Source: Planoprotostelium fungivorum (lineage: Eukaryota; Evosea; Variosea; Cavosteliida; Cavosteliaceae). From it: a DNA stretch of 64,000 nucleotides. Each line of letters starts with the position of its first letter. Position 1 is the first letter of the stretch. Below are positions 11,628-24,901 of the stretch, one piece after another. The stretch covers positions 47,280-111,279 of the forward strand of contig MDYQ01000250.1 in the NCBI GenBank assembly GCA_003024175.1. Direction: 5' to 3'. The notes under the pieces were generated by a model, which searched no databases, was not told the origin of the DNA, and was given only the letters and a program-made list of their open reading frames with translations. A program made the position numbers and the translations under genes.

Positions 11628-12561
11628 TCAATGAGGGGTCAACCAGTGAGAGAGAAATAAAGAAGTGAGGACTGTAGTGATGTTGTCGAGGTCCTGTTGA
11701 TAAGGTAATGACTCCACGATAGAGCAGGCCAAAGCATTGAAGAACATGCTGAACATCAGCTCACTCGCAGAGTGTCGAATGAATCCCTGCGTATGTCTCA
11801 GAGATATTCTTACAACCAACACGTATAGCTATTCTCATCTTCCCGCGTCTCACCATCGAATGAAACCACATGGTGTACATCACCATCACCATGAATGAAC
11901 AGATGAAGAAGGCGAGCGTTCCTCCGACCTATCTAACATTTGAGATGGATTGCTGCATGAGATGGCATCGAGAGAGGGAGGGGTTGTTCACCGTCTTTTC
12001 ATGATTCCAAGGTAATCGTTGTTTAGTCTGTCGACCAAAGAGACCAGCCACACCGTCGCCGATACACAAGATGAGGAGTGAGTGGATGCCAATGTGAGAT
12101 CTTCTCCAGTAGGCAATTGTGCACAACACGTGAATGATACCGTATGATGTTGGTCCGTACAAAACCTCTTTGTAATTTCCTGTTCTAGACACTGAACGTA
12201 CTGTGTCTTCATCTTTGAGCGGTCAATCTCCAAACGAATCGCTCAAAGATACCTTTTACGAGACCCAATCCGATCAAGAGGAATTTACCACCGATGGCTG
12301 CTGGTAAGATAGCGGCGAGCCAAGGCGCCGTCTCGTCATTGGAATAGAATGGCCATACTGCAATGAAGATGGGCCCGATTAGGATGTGTAACTGAGATGA
12401 TCAACGATCAATCGTGAATCAAAGCATCCTCTTACCCACTTACGAGCGGCAAATGACGATAAGACATTGATCTTACTGAGGTAATCTAACGAACGTAATA
12501 ACACACCAGCTAAGAGGATACCAGCAATAATAGTGACGAAGAGATCGTGGAAGAATGCCAT
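11628..12561 (-). CDS. Phytol/farnesol/dolichol-kinase-like membrane protein
   Basis: Polytopic membrane protein of the CTP-dependent polyprenol kinase family (VTE5/FOLK/dolichol kinase, related to phosphatidate cytidylyltransferase), which phosphorylates isoprenoid alcohols in the ER or other membranes. The start at 12561 gives a hydrophobic first helix (MAFFHDLFVTIIAGILLAGV). The family core is clear: a helix in YGIIHVLCTIAYW, then IGIHSLLILCIGDGVAGLFG with the catalytic-region GDG, followed by RLPWNHEKTVNGS (K-S/T-W/V-G-S type loop), a helix GGTLAFFICSFMVMVMYTMW, and the end signature VESLPYQQDLDNITTVL. It stops at 11628. The VESLP...DN(I/L)T end is typical of the phytol/farnesol kinase branch. 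The substrate cannot be told from sequence. Confidence 0.72.
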
Positions 12562-12686
12562 CGATTATCAGTGTCGCGTCATTCTGTTCGTTCGAACCTG
12601 AATAAAATCAAACTTACGATTTAAATCTGTCTTCTATCGAATCTTCGAATCGTCACGACGACGGTTCCAGCTGAAGAATACCACAT

Positions 12687-13115
12687 TCAGAACCACACTC
12701 TCATATTTATTGCTGCTCCCTCTTCTAGATGTTTGCCTGTCCTAGCTCTTCGATTCTGAAACCATATCTGTATCTGTCTCTCGCTGACGTTGAATTTGCT
12801 GGCGAGTACCTGCTTCTGTGCTCGGGAGGGATATTGCGTCTTGTGGAACAGCTCGAGCAATTCCATCTGATGATAGATGCTGAAGACCCTCCGTGGATCC
12901 ACGTGCGGTTTGTGTCTCTGGATGTCCTTCATCTTCCACCCTTCAGCACTGCCCACGGATATGTGTCTCTGGGTGTCCTTCATCTTCCATCCTTCAACAC
13001 TGTCCACGGATATGTATCTCTGTTTGGGCTTGTCGAGGTGCTGCAATTGGGAGGGCTTGTCAGAGCGCTGCAACGGGGACTCGTCCTCTGAAGCGGTGAG
13101 ATAGGGAGCTAGCAT
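12687..13115 (-). CDS. Homeodomain protein, single exon
   Basis: Intronless 142-residue DNA-binding protein, presumably a nuclear transcription factor. A homeodomain of about 60 residues occupies positions 69-128: RVFSIYHQMELLELFHKTQY (helix 1), SRAQKQVLASKFNVSERQIQ (helices 2 and start of 3), and the recognition helix IQIWFQNRRAR at 115-125, with Gln at homeodomain position 50. No TALE three-residue insertion is visible between helices 1 and 2, so it is of the typical 60-residue class. Just upstream is a perfect-length tandem repeat of 17 residues (35-51 and 52-68; EGWKMKD core). The protein ends 14 residues after the homeodomain. The plus-strand ORFs over this gene are shadows. Confidence 0.9.
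   Translation of the reverse strand: MLAPYLTASEDESPLQRSDKPSQLQHLDKPKQRYISVDSVEGWKMKDTQRHISVGSAEGWKMKDIQRHKPHVDPRRVFSIYHQMELLELFHKTQYPSRAQKQVLASKFNVSERQIQIWFQNRRARTGKHLEEGAAINMRVWF
12912..13013 (-). repeat. 51-bp tandem duplication in the homeobox gene
   Basis: Two adjacent 51-bp copies encode ISVDSVEGWKMKDTQRH and ISVGSAEGWKMKDIQRH directly before the homeodomain. Copies differ at three residues, so the duplication is recent on a protein time scale. Confidence 0.85.
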
Positions 13116-13612
13116 CTTTGGTGTCTCTCGTGCTGCTCTCTATGTTGGGGTTTTGAACAGAGTGGGTGTAAATACAACGCAAATGCGGAGAAAACACCAA
13201 TACACCACTCTCTAGCTCCTATAGTAGGGTGCTAGGAGATCTAAGAGATCTTATGTCAGCTGATCTCACACGATGTAGTATTAATAGATCTTAGGCGGAG
13301 GTTCGTTTACATTCTCCAACTCAAGATGATCCGAGGCCTGTGCAGATTTATATCAATCTATTAAGCACCTTAAGATGGTATTGCTTGGCGTGACTCCTCC
13401 ACTAGACTAAAATAAATACTTAAAAGGCCTACGAACATCCTTAGGACACTCCATGTCACGAGAGTATGTCTCTGTACGTTTCCTTATAATACTGCGCGCC
13501 GGACCTATGTCACGTCCGTACACCAATTAAGACGTGCAACTCTGATTCCGATTTACGTCGGAATTACCCCACACACAAGCACCTAAAGAAGGCCCAACAC
13601 GCTCAAGGCAAC
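13116..13612. other. Intergenic between divergent homeobox and kinase genes
   Basis: About 500 bp without a convincing ORF, RNA gene or repeat. It separates two divergently transcribed genes and should hold both promoters. I see no element I can name. Confidence 0.4.
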
Positions 13613-14544
13613 ATGCTGCAGACACGATACCACATCTTGCAGCTGCTGAACCGATGAGCATACGGACAACTCTATGCGGCGGAGGAAGCGGGCAAAAGGC
13701 TGGTCGTCAAAGTCATCGAGAAACGAGAAGGAGGTGACAGAAGACTGGTTGCGAGAGAGATCAAGGCCAACGCGATGGTGAAAGGAACAAAGGGAATATG
13801 CACGTTTCACGGGTATTTCCACGAGGGGAGACAGACGGTAAATGATGCGGTCGAACGACTTCCCTTTCTGATTGCATTATAGAGTTTGATCTTCGATGTC
13901 GTCCACGGAGTCGATCTTTTTACAATATTGCAAAGAAGGAATTTTCAACCGTTGCATGAGAAGTTGGTATGGAAGATTATCAGCCAGGTCGCAGCAGCTC
14001 TGTTCGCTTGTCACCTGAAAGGCATCGCTCATAGAGACGTCAAGTTAGAAAACGTAGGACAAACGAACACTGCCATCCTTTCATCTTAATCCACAACAGA
14101 TCATGGTCGAGGGAGAACGCGTCTTCTTGATCGATTTCGGACTATGCACCTTCTTTCAACTCACAGACGGAAGGGAGAGCCTCTCACTCGATCACTGCGG
14201 TAGGTGATCGAAACGGCATTACAATACGCTCACCTTCATGCAGCCCCGAATATCTATCACCCGAGCACATCGAACATATTCCTCTAAGAGCCACACAAGT
14301 TGACGCCTGGGCGTTGGGCATCACGGCGTATGCACTACTCTTTGGTGTCTTTCCGTATGGTCTGTATGAGATGCTGACGACCTTCGACAAATGCTCGACG
14401 GTACCTTTACCACCAGATAAAGAAGGTTGCGTAGTATCTAGAGGAATGAGAGATCGACTCACGGGACTGCTCACCATCGATCCGACGAAGAGGTCGAGCG
14501 TCAAGATCATGATGGACCTTCCCCTCCACCGATCATGTAGATAA
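13613..14544 (+). CDS. Serine/threonine protein kinase with an in-frame TGA in the glycine loop
   Basis: Short kinase of CAMK/SNF1-like appearance. From ATG 13613 the frame reads MLQTRYHILQLLNR-stop-AYGQLYAAEE: a TGA at 13655-13657 stands where a Gly codon (GGA) of the ATP-binding loop is expected. After it come the beta-3 lysine region RLVVKVIEK, the catalytic loop HRDVKLEN (about 14030), DFGLC (about 14140), the APE-like SPEYLSPEH (about 14250) and DAWALGITAYALLFGVFPY (about 14310). It ends HRSCR-stop at 14544 with only the kinase domain present. Introns after GRQTV and VKLEN, and another near 14200, restore the frame. The stop may be a sequencing error, a real pseudogene mutation, or mean translation starts elsewhere; everything downstream looks intact. 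Confidence 0.75.
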
Positions 14545-14917
14545 AATATGTATGGATGTATCCTTCGTATCACAAGAGTCTCCACTCCTTGCAATTGAAG
14601 AAACGACGAGAGAACAATTCAGAGCCTGAGCAAGGTGGTGCGTCCTTACATCACAAAGAATTAGTACGGGCTGCCTGCGGATTCTGAAGAGTACTCTCTG
14701 CCTGATTGGAATTGCAATACGCATATTCACGAAGGCATCATATTATAATTCGCACTTCTCATGGAAGTCTGGAGATGTTGGAGTGGCTGCTTCACCACAA
14801 TCTCAATCCACACATCGAAAGCGACATGATAGCATTGCATCTCGTGATGATGAACAGGGGATAAAGACAACGAAACTTTTTATGAGTCTGTTGTACAATT
14901 ATGAATGTACGACCGCC
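14545..14917. other. Short intergenic region between convergent genes
   Basis: Lies between the kinase stop and the stop of the minus-strand secreted protein. No gene is recognised; the ORFs here are short and lack domain character. Confidence 0.4.
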
Positions 14918-16533
14918 TCAGTTGACCCAAACTCTGTTGATTGTACCAGCAATCATATTCGGATTCTGTATTCCGTCAGTCTAGGACACTACCAAAGAGA
15001 CATCTCACAGATACGAGGTTGAAGGCAACTCCCTTCAACCAGCAGTCCTTGTTCTGCTTGTTCCACGACCAGGCGTAGCATTGTCCAGTCAGTGCAGGTG
15101 TCCTGTTGAGGCAGAGAGTCTGGCAGTCATTGGCAGAACCGACATTGGGCAAGTAACCGTTATCGATGTCACCTGCTCGCATAAGTACGGCTGTATATCT
15201 CATCGATGTCACCTCCTGGATTGTCAAAACCATCGACCTGAGGACCAACAGAGACGTCGATTCTGGATGGAGAGTTGGGTTTGAATGAGAGGACGTTTGT
15301 TCCTGTGAAACCGTTACACAACTATTGGACATCAATTGTTCGCTCACTCGTCACAGGGGAGAAAACGTTCTGAGCTCCGTCATTAAATCCCCAGGTTGAT
15401 TTGTAACGGGGGGACTTTCGTACGTCAGAATCGTACGACGATGGTGATATACGATCATGTGATGAATGATCTGATCGTATGTACAATTCCGTTGCTTACC
15501 AACTGGAAGATGGTATCACGGATGGGAACCAGAGGGGCGAATGTCTGAGTGGGAACTCCATAGAAGAGGGGTGTCTTGGCTCCTCCAACACAGGGACTGC
15601 CATTGCTACAGTCAGTAGGTACGGTGGGGGTGGGGATCTTAAATCGTCAGGAGACTTCGACGTCGATGGACTCACGGCCAAATTGACGTCTCCTCCTCTC
15701 ACGTCGCAAGCGAAGGGTGACATGTACTGTGTGGGAGTCAGAGATGACGTAGAGAGGTTGACTCACCGACTGATGAGCCTTGTTGACCCAAACCCAAGAG
15801 CATTGGCAGCCACCTGCGGGGCAAGGGGGCATGGAAGGGATCTGAAAGTGCATGAGTCTCTATCTCCGTGGTGGAAAAGCTCACCTGGAAAGTCTGAAGT
15901 TGTCTGACGGGACAATCGTGAGCCACTGCGGAGTGTCAGCGGATATCTTCGTGAGCGATCGTCACCTGAGAAGACGATGAAATCTTGAGGGGTCACAGAA
16001 TAACGATCGCTCTTGTAAGCGATGGCCAGAGCGCATCCCATGATGTCTCCAGGGTAATTATCGGCGTGCATGTCTGACGTTATCTTTAGATGTGAACGCT
16101 ATCGTGTAAGGCCACTCACTTCCCCAGCCGTTCTCGTTCATCCAAGGGTTCGGCACTTGCTCTGGGTTAGGTCTGAGACCTTGTCCCATGGAAGTGAAGG
16201 CCTTGTTTGAGGCAAACTCGAGCTTGAGAGAACCACCGCTGGGGATCTGCAAGGGTCAGACAAACTGAAATGTCGTTTTGAAGACTCACGGGCTGACTTC
16301 CGTTGGAAGGACAGTCCAGAGAGCTGTGCCACCACCATTTGTCCGTCTGTGATCGATCAGCCGTCACGATGATGATGAACTTGCTGTACCTGCCACAGAG
16401 GCCAGACAGGGCGGTCAGAATTAGGGTCAGGGCGACCACAGTCATAAGTTCCAGGGTTCCAGGTGGCCAAGTGAGCACTGACGACAGCCATGAAGAGGAG
16501 GACACAGGTACAGGTGATCGACGTGAACGCCAT
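14918..16533 (-). CDS. Secreted AA14-like candidate copper oxygenase with C-terminal PAN domain
   Basis: The start at 16533 gives a signal peptide of 20 residues (hydrophobic CVLLFMAVVSA) cleaved before histidine: SA^HLATWNPGTYDCG. An N-terminal His is the hallmark of lytic polysaccharide monooxygenases. The mature protein follows the fungal AA14-type pattern as I remember it: SDRPVWPL, TDKWWWHSSLDC, IPSGGSLKLEFASNKAFTS, then DMHADNYPGDIMGCALAIAY (its His is the likely second copper ligand), SVTPQDFIVFS, and IPSMPPCPAGGCQCSWVWV. A further block NGSPCVGGAKTPLFYGV and GFNDGAQNVFSPV precedes a PAN/apple-like module with regularly spaced Cys (NDCQTLCLNRTPALTGQC, YAWSWNKQNKDCWLKG). The last short exon ends INRVWVN-stop. 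About nine exons. The family call rests on memory of motifs; activity is inferred. Confidence 0.68.
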
Positions 16534-18632
<2,099 letters not shown>

Positions 18633-18937
18633 AAGTCGCAACTTCTATCTCTAATAGAACCAGCAATTTTCGCTTGAAGGTCTTCAACTTTTTGTATTTG
18701 ACGAGAGCTGACGACAGTGTGGAGATCGCCAATGATAGAGTCATCAGGATCTCGACGTAAGTGGAGAGTACGAGCAATAGGTCGTCATCCATGGCTTTTT
18801 AGAACATGATGTGCACAACTGCTGGTTCCCTCCCACCCTCACGATTTGCATAACTATGCCACCGCCATACAAACCTCGTGGATACATTTTTCTGGGGAGG
18901 GAGGGAACTAGCGGTTGGAAACATCAAGTCCTCAACA

Positions 18938-20194
18938 ATGATCGACGACGAAATTATGGAACAGCAGTTAGGTGCTACTGTCGAAGACACGACTTTAGAT
19001 GCAACAGAAGCCACCGAGATCGGCAGGTGCGTCGTCAGATGGAAACTTCGGCCAGAGGAGAGGACACTTCCGGAACCAGGTAAAAGGCCACATTATTCAG
19101 AAGACGATTGCCTGGCCATCGTGGAACTCGTAGAGATCATCGGAAAGGTGCATAGCATCATATCGTTCGTTATGTTGTCGATCTGTCACTCAAACAACAT
19201 CAGGCGAAATGGTCGTATGTGGTTACCCGCCTCCACCAGATGCATCGTTGCACTCATTTGGCAGACGATCAGTCGGGGGGCCAGAAGATCAATAAGAAGT
19301 ATACGGATCTACGAGAGAAATACAAAAACACGTATGAAATTCCTCCCTTTAAACCCACGGCACGACAGAAGAAGTACCCTGAGGAACGTCAGAATGCACA
19401 GGCAGACTATCTGAATTCACAGACAAAGACTAAAGAGTTTCACGATGCCATCCACACCATTGTGAAGCGCATCGAAGAGAGAGAGGTCGCGCTATCAACC
19501 GCAAAGAAGTAAGTCAAACACTGCGGATATCAGGGTGACATTTGATAGGACCTCAGAGGCAGAAGCACGGGAGGTATACCTTGAGCGCGATCAGGAGCGT
19601 CGAGCGAAGATGGCGGAACGGCTAGAAGAATCGAAGAGAATAGCCGAAGCAGAAATCAACTTACAGGCGAGCATCACCACAACAATGAGACAGATCAACA
19701 CACTTCTCCCCAGGGCCACAGAAGCGACGAACCTCATCATTTTGATGCTACAGCGCAATCTCGGCATTCCGTCGCCCCCGCAGGATCCGTCATCAGATTC
19801 TGCTCCGGTGGCTTCTCCCGCTTCATTGTCAGATGATCCTCCCATCTCACCTCTTCATTCACCTCTGGCTCAACCCTCAGCCCCAGCTGAACCTTCGCCT
19901 GTAGCCCGACCTCTGCCTGTAGCTGAACCTTCGCCTGTAGCCGCACCTTTGCCTGTAGCTGCACCTTCGCCTGTAGCCCAACCTCCGCCTGTAGCCGCAC
20001 CTTCGCCTGTAGCCGCACCTTCGCCTGTAGCTGCACCTTCGCCTGTAGCCGCACCTGTAGATGATGGTCCTCCGAGATCTGCTCCCCACAGACGACCACC
20101 TGTCAAGAAAACCGCTAAAGGAAAAGCGAAGGGAAAGGCAAAAGCGAGAGCGAAGCCGAAATCAAATTCTCTCCCGGTCTCGAATCCCTGCTGA
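18938..20194 (+). CDS. SANT/Myb-like DNA-binding protein with proline-rich repeat and basic tail
   Basis: Three main exons joined in frame: an intron after LVEIIGK (about 19147-19203) and one starting GTAAGTCAAAC after ALSTAK (about 19510-19550). After an acidic N-terminus, residues about 45-130 (RPHYSEDDCLAIVELVEII, KWSYVVTRLHQMHRC, GQKINKKYTDLREKYKNTY) look like a trihelix/SANT-type domain with its regularly placed aromatic residues. A charged coiled-coil stretch follows (EAREVYLERDQERRAKMAER). The C-terminus has about ten copies of a 6-residue P-[SLP]-P-V-A-[AQRE] repeat and a Lys/Ala-rich basic tail (KKTAKGKAKGKAKARAKPK). Likely a nuclear chromatin-associated or transcription protein; the exact family is not recognised. 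ATG 18938 was preferred over 18878 because the acidic MIDDEIMEQQ start looks more natural. Confidence 0.6.
19886..20059 (+). repeat. 18-bp coding tandem repeat (Pro-Val-Ala-rich)
   Basis: About 9.5 head-to-tail copies of an 18-bp unit, consensus GCNGNACCTTCGCCTGTA, encode a hexapeptide repeat. Copies vary mainly at two positions. Confidence 0.9.
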
Positions 20195-20666
20195 CAGTCC
20201 AACACCGAGATACGGAAAAAGCGCGAATCTATCGGATGAGATCCCTTTGTGGTGGAGAACGTTCTCGTTCGCATCACCGAGAGGAGCCCAGACAAGGGGA
20301 GAGGGCGACAGCGAGAGATCTTACACTTTCATCCATTTCATCCTCTTATCGTTATCCAACTGCGATGGTGGGCTCAGTGGAAGTCTTAGCAACTGTCCTG
20401 TTAGCTGTGGGCGATAGAATCAATTATCCGGAGTAGTGGTGTTCGAGTTCGGCTGATAGATGAGGAGAAGCGTTTTTCGTGTCATCATCGCCGCCTTGGA
20501 TTGGTGTGGATGTGGGTTTGGACGGTGGCACTTCTACTATATTTCGAGAGCAGCACGAACGCGAACCACATCCCTTGTCCTTTGAAGAGGTTGCGACTCC
20601 ATTTCGATATTCCATCGTTGCATCATCGTCAATGAGGCGTCTCACGCATTCGATCAGTCCGAGCTG
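20195..20666. other. Intergenic or unresolved 5' exons
   Basis: Several short ORFs in both directions, none recognised. The frame of the next gene stays open upstream of its first listed ATG to about 20585 (reading through NEASHAFDQSEL), so part of this stretch may be an unassigned first exon of the 20667 gene. Confidence 0.4.
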
Positions 20667-21342
20667 ATGGTTTTCTGCTATCGATTGCCAAAGACACTCC
20701 CTGGTGATCCATCCGAGCAGAAAGCTATCTCTAGACTGACTCGTGCCGAGCTGGCGACACTATTTCCTGGGCTGGAGGCAGGCAGCATTACCCTGAAGAA
20801 TTCTCAGGGTTTTGTCGTGGACACGGAAGTAGTTGTAGAGGGAGAGATTCACTTCGTCTATGGAAGAATCGTCGGTGATTGCATCATCCTCGCATTTGGT
20901 GTCCCTGCCCTGTTCTGGTGGTGTGTCCCCATACTCACAGTCATTCAGGTGATAATTACAGTCGGACTCTCTCAACCGAGCTCATCATAGCCGATATCAA
21001 ACATGAGATCAGAGACCTCAATCGACAGTTTTCAGGTCCGTCAGCCATCACTTCATAAAATGAACTGTAGCAGACATGAAGGATGATGCTTCTGTCCTCG
21101 AAGATCGAACACTGATCAAGCGGGCAATCTGTGCCATCAGAAGTAGGACACCCTTGAGAACACTTCACTATTGGGATAAGTTCCGCCCAGCCGTCTACTT
21201 GACCCTGAAGATCATTTTGGCACTCATGTTCTTGCTCAGTGTGTCGTCAAACATCTACCAATTTGCCACCAGCAATCGTAGCCCGTCAGGACCACCGATG
21301 ATGCCTCAGACGACCGAGCAAATCAAAAGAACTGATCCATAA
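20667..21342 (+). CDS. Unrecognised membrane protein with two hydrophobic segments
   Basis: Not recognised. The N-terminal cytosolic part includes LTRAELATLFPGLEAGS and an acidic strand-rich stretch, then a hydrophobic segment (GDCIILAFGVPALFWWCVPI). Introns starting GTGATAATTAC and GTCCGTCAGCC join it in frame to ADIKHEIRDLNRQFS and a last exon with a second hydrophobic helix (VYLTLKIILALMFLLSVSS) close to the C-terminus, which ends QIKRTDP-stop. Topology would be two membrane spans with a central charged loop of about 75 residues. The start is uncertain because the frame remains open upstream. The encoded protein is about 210 residues. Confidence 0.55.
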
Positions 21343-21530
21343 ATTAAGGCATCGCTCCATCGTGAGATCATCAGTGAATACTCTACAGTATGTCCTTTTT
21401 ATCTCCTCATAGTGGTGCCTGTTGACTGACGTCCGATGTTCTTCACCACTCTCTTTCCAGCGACAGCAGTAGGTTGAGAAGTTTCCACAATTCTCGTTCC
21501 TGACGTCAACTTTTGTATACCTTGATCTCG

Positions 21531-24500
21531 TCATTCACAAAGTTCGTCATCCTCCTCCTCACCGGGTGACTTTGGTGCACTACTCATCACCCTTCCATTC
21601 GGAACGGGTGCCGATTTATACCCGATCGAAGACCTGGCTCCACGGTTCGCCGTATTGACTGCAGGCTTCACCACCGATAGTGGCTTACGTGATATTTTTT
21701 CGGGTGCAACTTCTCTCCTGACGACCTCTTTCTTTGCATTCCTCTTCACGTTCTGTAGTATGGCAGCGATACCAGGTCGATGGGCCGTGTCAGTTTCTTC
21801 GTAAAATTCTTCCTGTGACCGCATGGAAGCGTTGTCGTATGAGTAAGGGTAATCGCGGGATGCTTGTTGTCTTCCGTCGTAACGGTCGAAATCGTATTCG
21901 TCTAGAGAGGAAGAGGGAGGGAAAACGGGGAAATTTCCGTGTCCATCGTTCTGTGATTGGAGATCAGATGAGTCATCGAGGAGAGGTGATGGAACTCACT
22001 TGGTATTCGGCTCTGTCTACAGGTAGATTGGATGATGGTCTTGATGATCCAGCTGACATCGGTCGAGAGGGTGGCCTCTTGGATTTGATGCTCTGGCTCA
22101 TGCGCGTTTCACTCGTAGATGGAGCGTTCTCTCTTCGTTCGTGTCAGTCACAACCAGTTGTGATATCCTTTCACCTCTCATACGGTACCTGATGGCTGTT
22201 CTTGCTGTATTTCTCCATGACTGTATCAAATTCTCGCATAGGAATCTGAACATCGATTCAATGGATGCAAATCAGACGAATGTGCACACCTTCCCGGATG
22301 CTGGATGATCATTCATCGAATTTCCCTGCAGAGAGCCGAGTTTCGCTATGATGTTCTCGTTCTCTCTTCTGATACGATTCAATCTAGAAGGAACTTCCAC
22401 CTGAAACACGTCATCCATCGTGACGTCACTGTCGTCTCGTTACCTCTAATTTGTTGTTCGCCGCGAGTAGATTGTGATGAAATTTGTTCTGTTGTGATTG
22501 GGCATCCATTCTCATCTGTAAATCGGAGACCACATCGGTCAACGTTCTCAACTGCTCGTTCAGCTTCGAGTTGTCGTGGTAATCCGATTCGATATCGTTC
22601 CTGCGGTTCTCGTTGTATCTGGACCCTTGGCTGTCGTAGTGGTGATTTCTCTGGCGTAATTCCCTCATCTGCTCCACTGAGCGATGGAGCTCTTCTTGAA
22701 GCCTTTGGATCTGTCTCTGAGAGTTTTCCGTTTGATGTGCTGATTGTTCTTCCAATTGTTCCAACTTGTCTTGGTTCTCATCGAGTTGTGCCTGGCAGTC
22801 GTCAGACGAGGAGATAAAACACCGCACCTTCAGTTCAGCGATCTCGCTCTTCTGAATGGCTATCTTCTCTTGATAACTTCGATTGACTCTCTCTTCTTCC
22901 TCTGTCCTACCGTCCACTAATCTCATTGCAGAGACGACCTGCGGGTGATGAGCCGGAATCGTAAGAAGATATCCACCTCTTGATGCTTCAAATCGAGAGC
23001 TGTTTGGAGTTGACTTCTCTCTTGATTCCACTTGCTCCTCTCTGTGCTGAGGATGTCTTGGAGGCTTCTTCCTCTCCTCTCAAAATCTCCCCTTTTGGCA
23101 TCAAGATCCTCCTGTTCACCGTCAGATCATCATCGTCATCAGATCCTCGTCGTCATCTTTTGTCTCACTTTAGCGCTCATCAACTCGTGCTCCATCTTAG
23201 ACAGCTGTTCTCTCATCTCCTCGGCGGCAACGTTCAATCTGTCTGCCAGCACTTCGCTCTCGTGTCTCTTCCTCTGTTCCGTTTCGAGAGCCATGACGGC
23301 CTGATCGATCTGCTCTTCCAGATCCTTCATCAGTTTCTTACTGTTGCTCTCGAAAATGCTCCAATTATTACGTTCGGCCGCAAATTGCTTGGCACTCTCT
23401 TCATTTTGTTTCTTCAAGTCTTCGATCTGATCACGATGAGTGTTGGCTGCACGGCGTAGGCTTCTCACTTGACTTTCGAGTCTCTCTTGAACGAGTCTGG
23501 CGTCTTCTTTTTCATTTCCCCCGTCTTCTTTCTGCTGTTTCAGTTTCTGCTGTAAATCTACGATCTGTTTCTCCTTCTGTGTAATCTTCTCACGAACTCT
23601 TTCCAGTTCCTGCTCGGATGAACATCAACCCACGTCAGATGAACGCACCTTGTTGGTGGCATCGAGCTCCTGCCTGGTGGCAGACAGTCTCTGCTTGGAC
23701 TCCTCTTCGAAGATCTCTCGCCTGGAGGAGATACTGTTGAGTTGTCTCTCCATTTCAAATATCCTCTCGCTCTTGCTGTCCTCTAATAATTTCTTACTGA
23801 TTTTCTCCTGTTCGATGGTCTGACGCAGCTGTCTGATGATCTGGGTGATGTCATTCGATGAATCGAGACGACTTTTACTTGATCTTTTTCTTCCAATCTT
23901 CTTTCCATATCAGATGAACGTAGACGGTCGTGCCTCTCGTCGTGATCTGTAGTCTGTCGATCGTATCGGTCCACCGAAGGTCTCTCATGCGAGTATCGGT
24001 CTGTGTTGTTCCTCTCCTGTCCCATTCGATCTGTCGCGGGAGGTACGTTGGAGTGGAGGGAGAATGGTTTTAAAACCAGGTCGACCTGGAATTGATGAGG
24101 AAGAAGACAGAGGACGAGATTACACCTCATTCTCTCCGTGATTCCTTGATTGACTGAGGTTATCCACGCTCAAACTCCTACGAGACGGTCGCGGGGGTTC
24201 ATCCATGCTATAAGATGGCTGTCGACGTTGGACGAAAGCAAACGTCTGATGGTCACCTCAAAACGGTCGCGTCCCTCCTGACGGTAATCGTCGTATTCTT
24301 CATCGAGAAAGGTGAGCTTGGTTCGGGCTCTCTCTGTCTGTTCAGTGTTGATGTCTCTGTCTTCTGACGCTGATGGATATTCCAGATCAGACTTTTGCAT
24401 CTGGGCTCGAAGTGCCTGTAGTTTACTGTCCAGGAGGTTTCGTTTACCGAGGAGATCTTCTGACACCCTGGGGAGGGTGAGGAGAATGAAGAGATGGATT

Positions 24501-24901
24501 GATTACCTGTGATTGTTGGATGATTTCGATTCCTGGCGAGAACGGTATGTGTCACTCAAAGTTGAATGCTCTTGCGATCTCTCCTGAGAATCGGTTATGG
24601 AAGGGTGGAGATCACTGGAACTCACGGAATACAAATCATCGTTCACACCAGATCGACTGAGACGTCCAGATCTCCAGTCATCAGAAGGATTTCTACGCCA
24701 ATCAGCCTCCACCTCGATTCGGAGATCATCTCACGTTTCATGGTCCCCGCCGTAGAGGTTATATTCTCCCGCGTTCAAGCTTCCTCCAAATTCCATCAGA
24801 TCCGTGTGCTGGCCTAACCGGTTCGACCTTGTGGTATATCGCTCCTCAGTCTCTCGTGAAGAGCTCCAATCAGCTTTCCGGTTGGAATTGTCGCTGTTCA
24901 T
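21531..24901 (-). CDS. Long coiled-coil protein
   Basis: Multi-exon protein of roughly 950 residues. The N-terminal third from ATG 24901 is polar and Ser/Arg-rich (MNSDNSNRKADWSSSRETEE, later SRSGVNDDLYSVSSSDLHPS). The middle is almost continuous heptad sequence: ISKKLLEDSKSERIFEMERQ, EKITQKEKQIVDLQQKLKQQ, KLMKDLEEQIDQAVMALETE, EEMREQLSKMEHELMSAK, LDENQDKLEQLEEQSAHQTE and LRTLTDVVSDLQMRMDAQSQ. The C-terminus is basic and Pro/Ser-rich (GIAAILQNVKRNAKKEVVRR) and ends EEEDDELCE at 21531. No motor, kinase or GRIP domain is visible. It could be a centrosomal, Golgi or cortical scaffold; sequence alone does not decide. It shares a 160-bp divergent promoter region with the next gene. Confidence 0.7.

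Noticed and set aside
12729-13104. Three plus-strand ORFs over the homeobox gene
   Set aside because: They are antisense shadows; the minus frame encodes a clear homeodomain.
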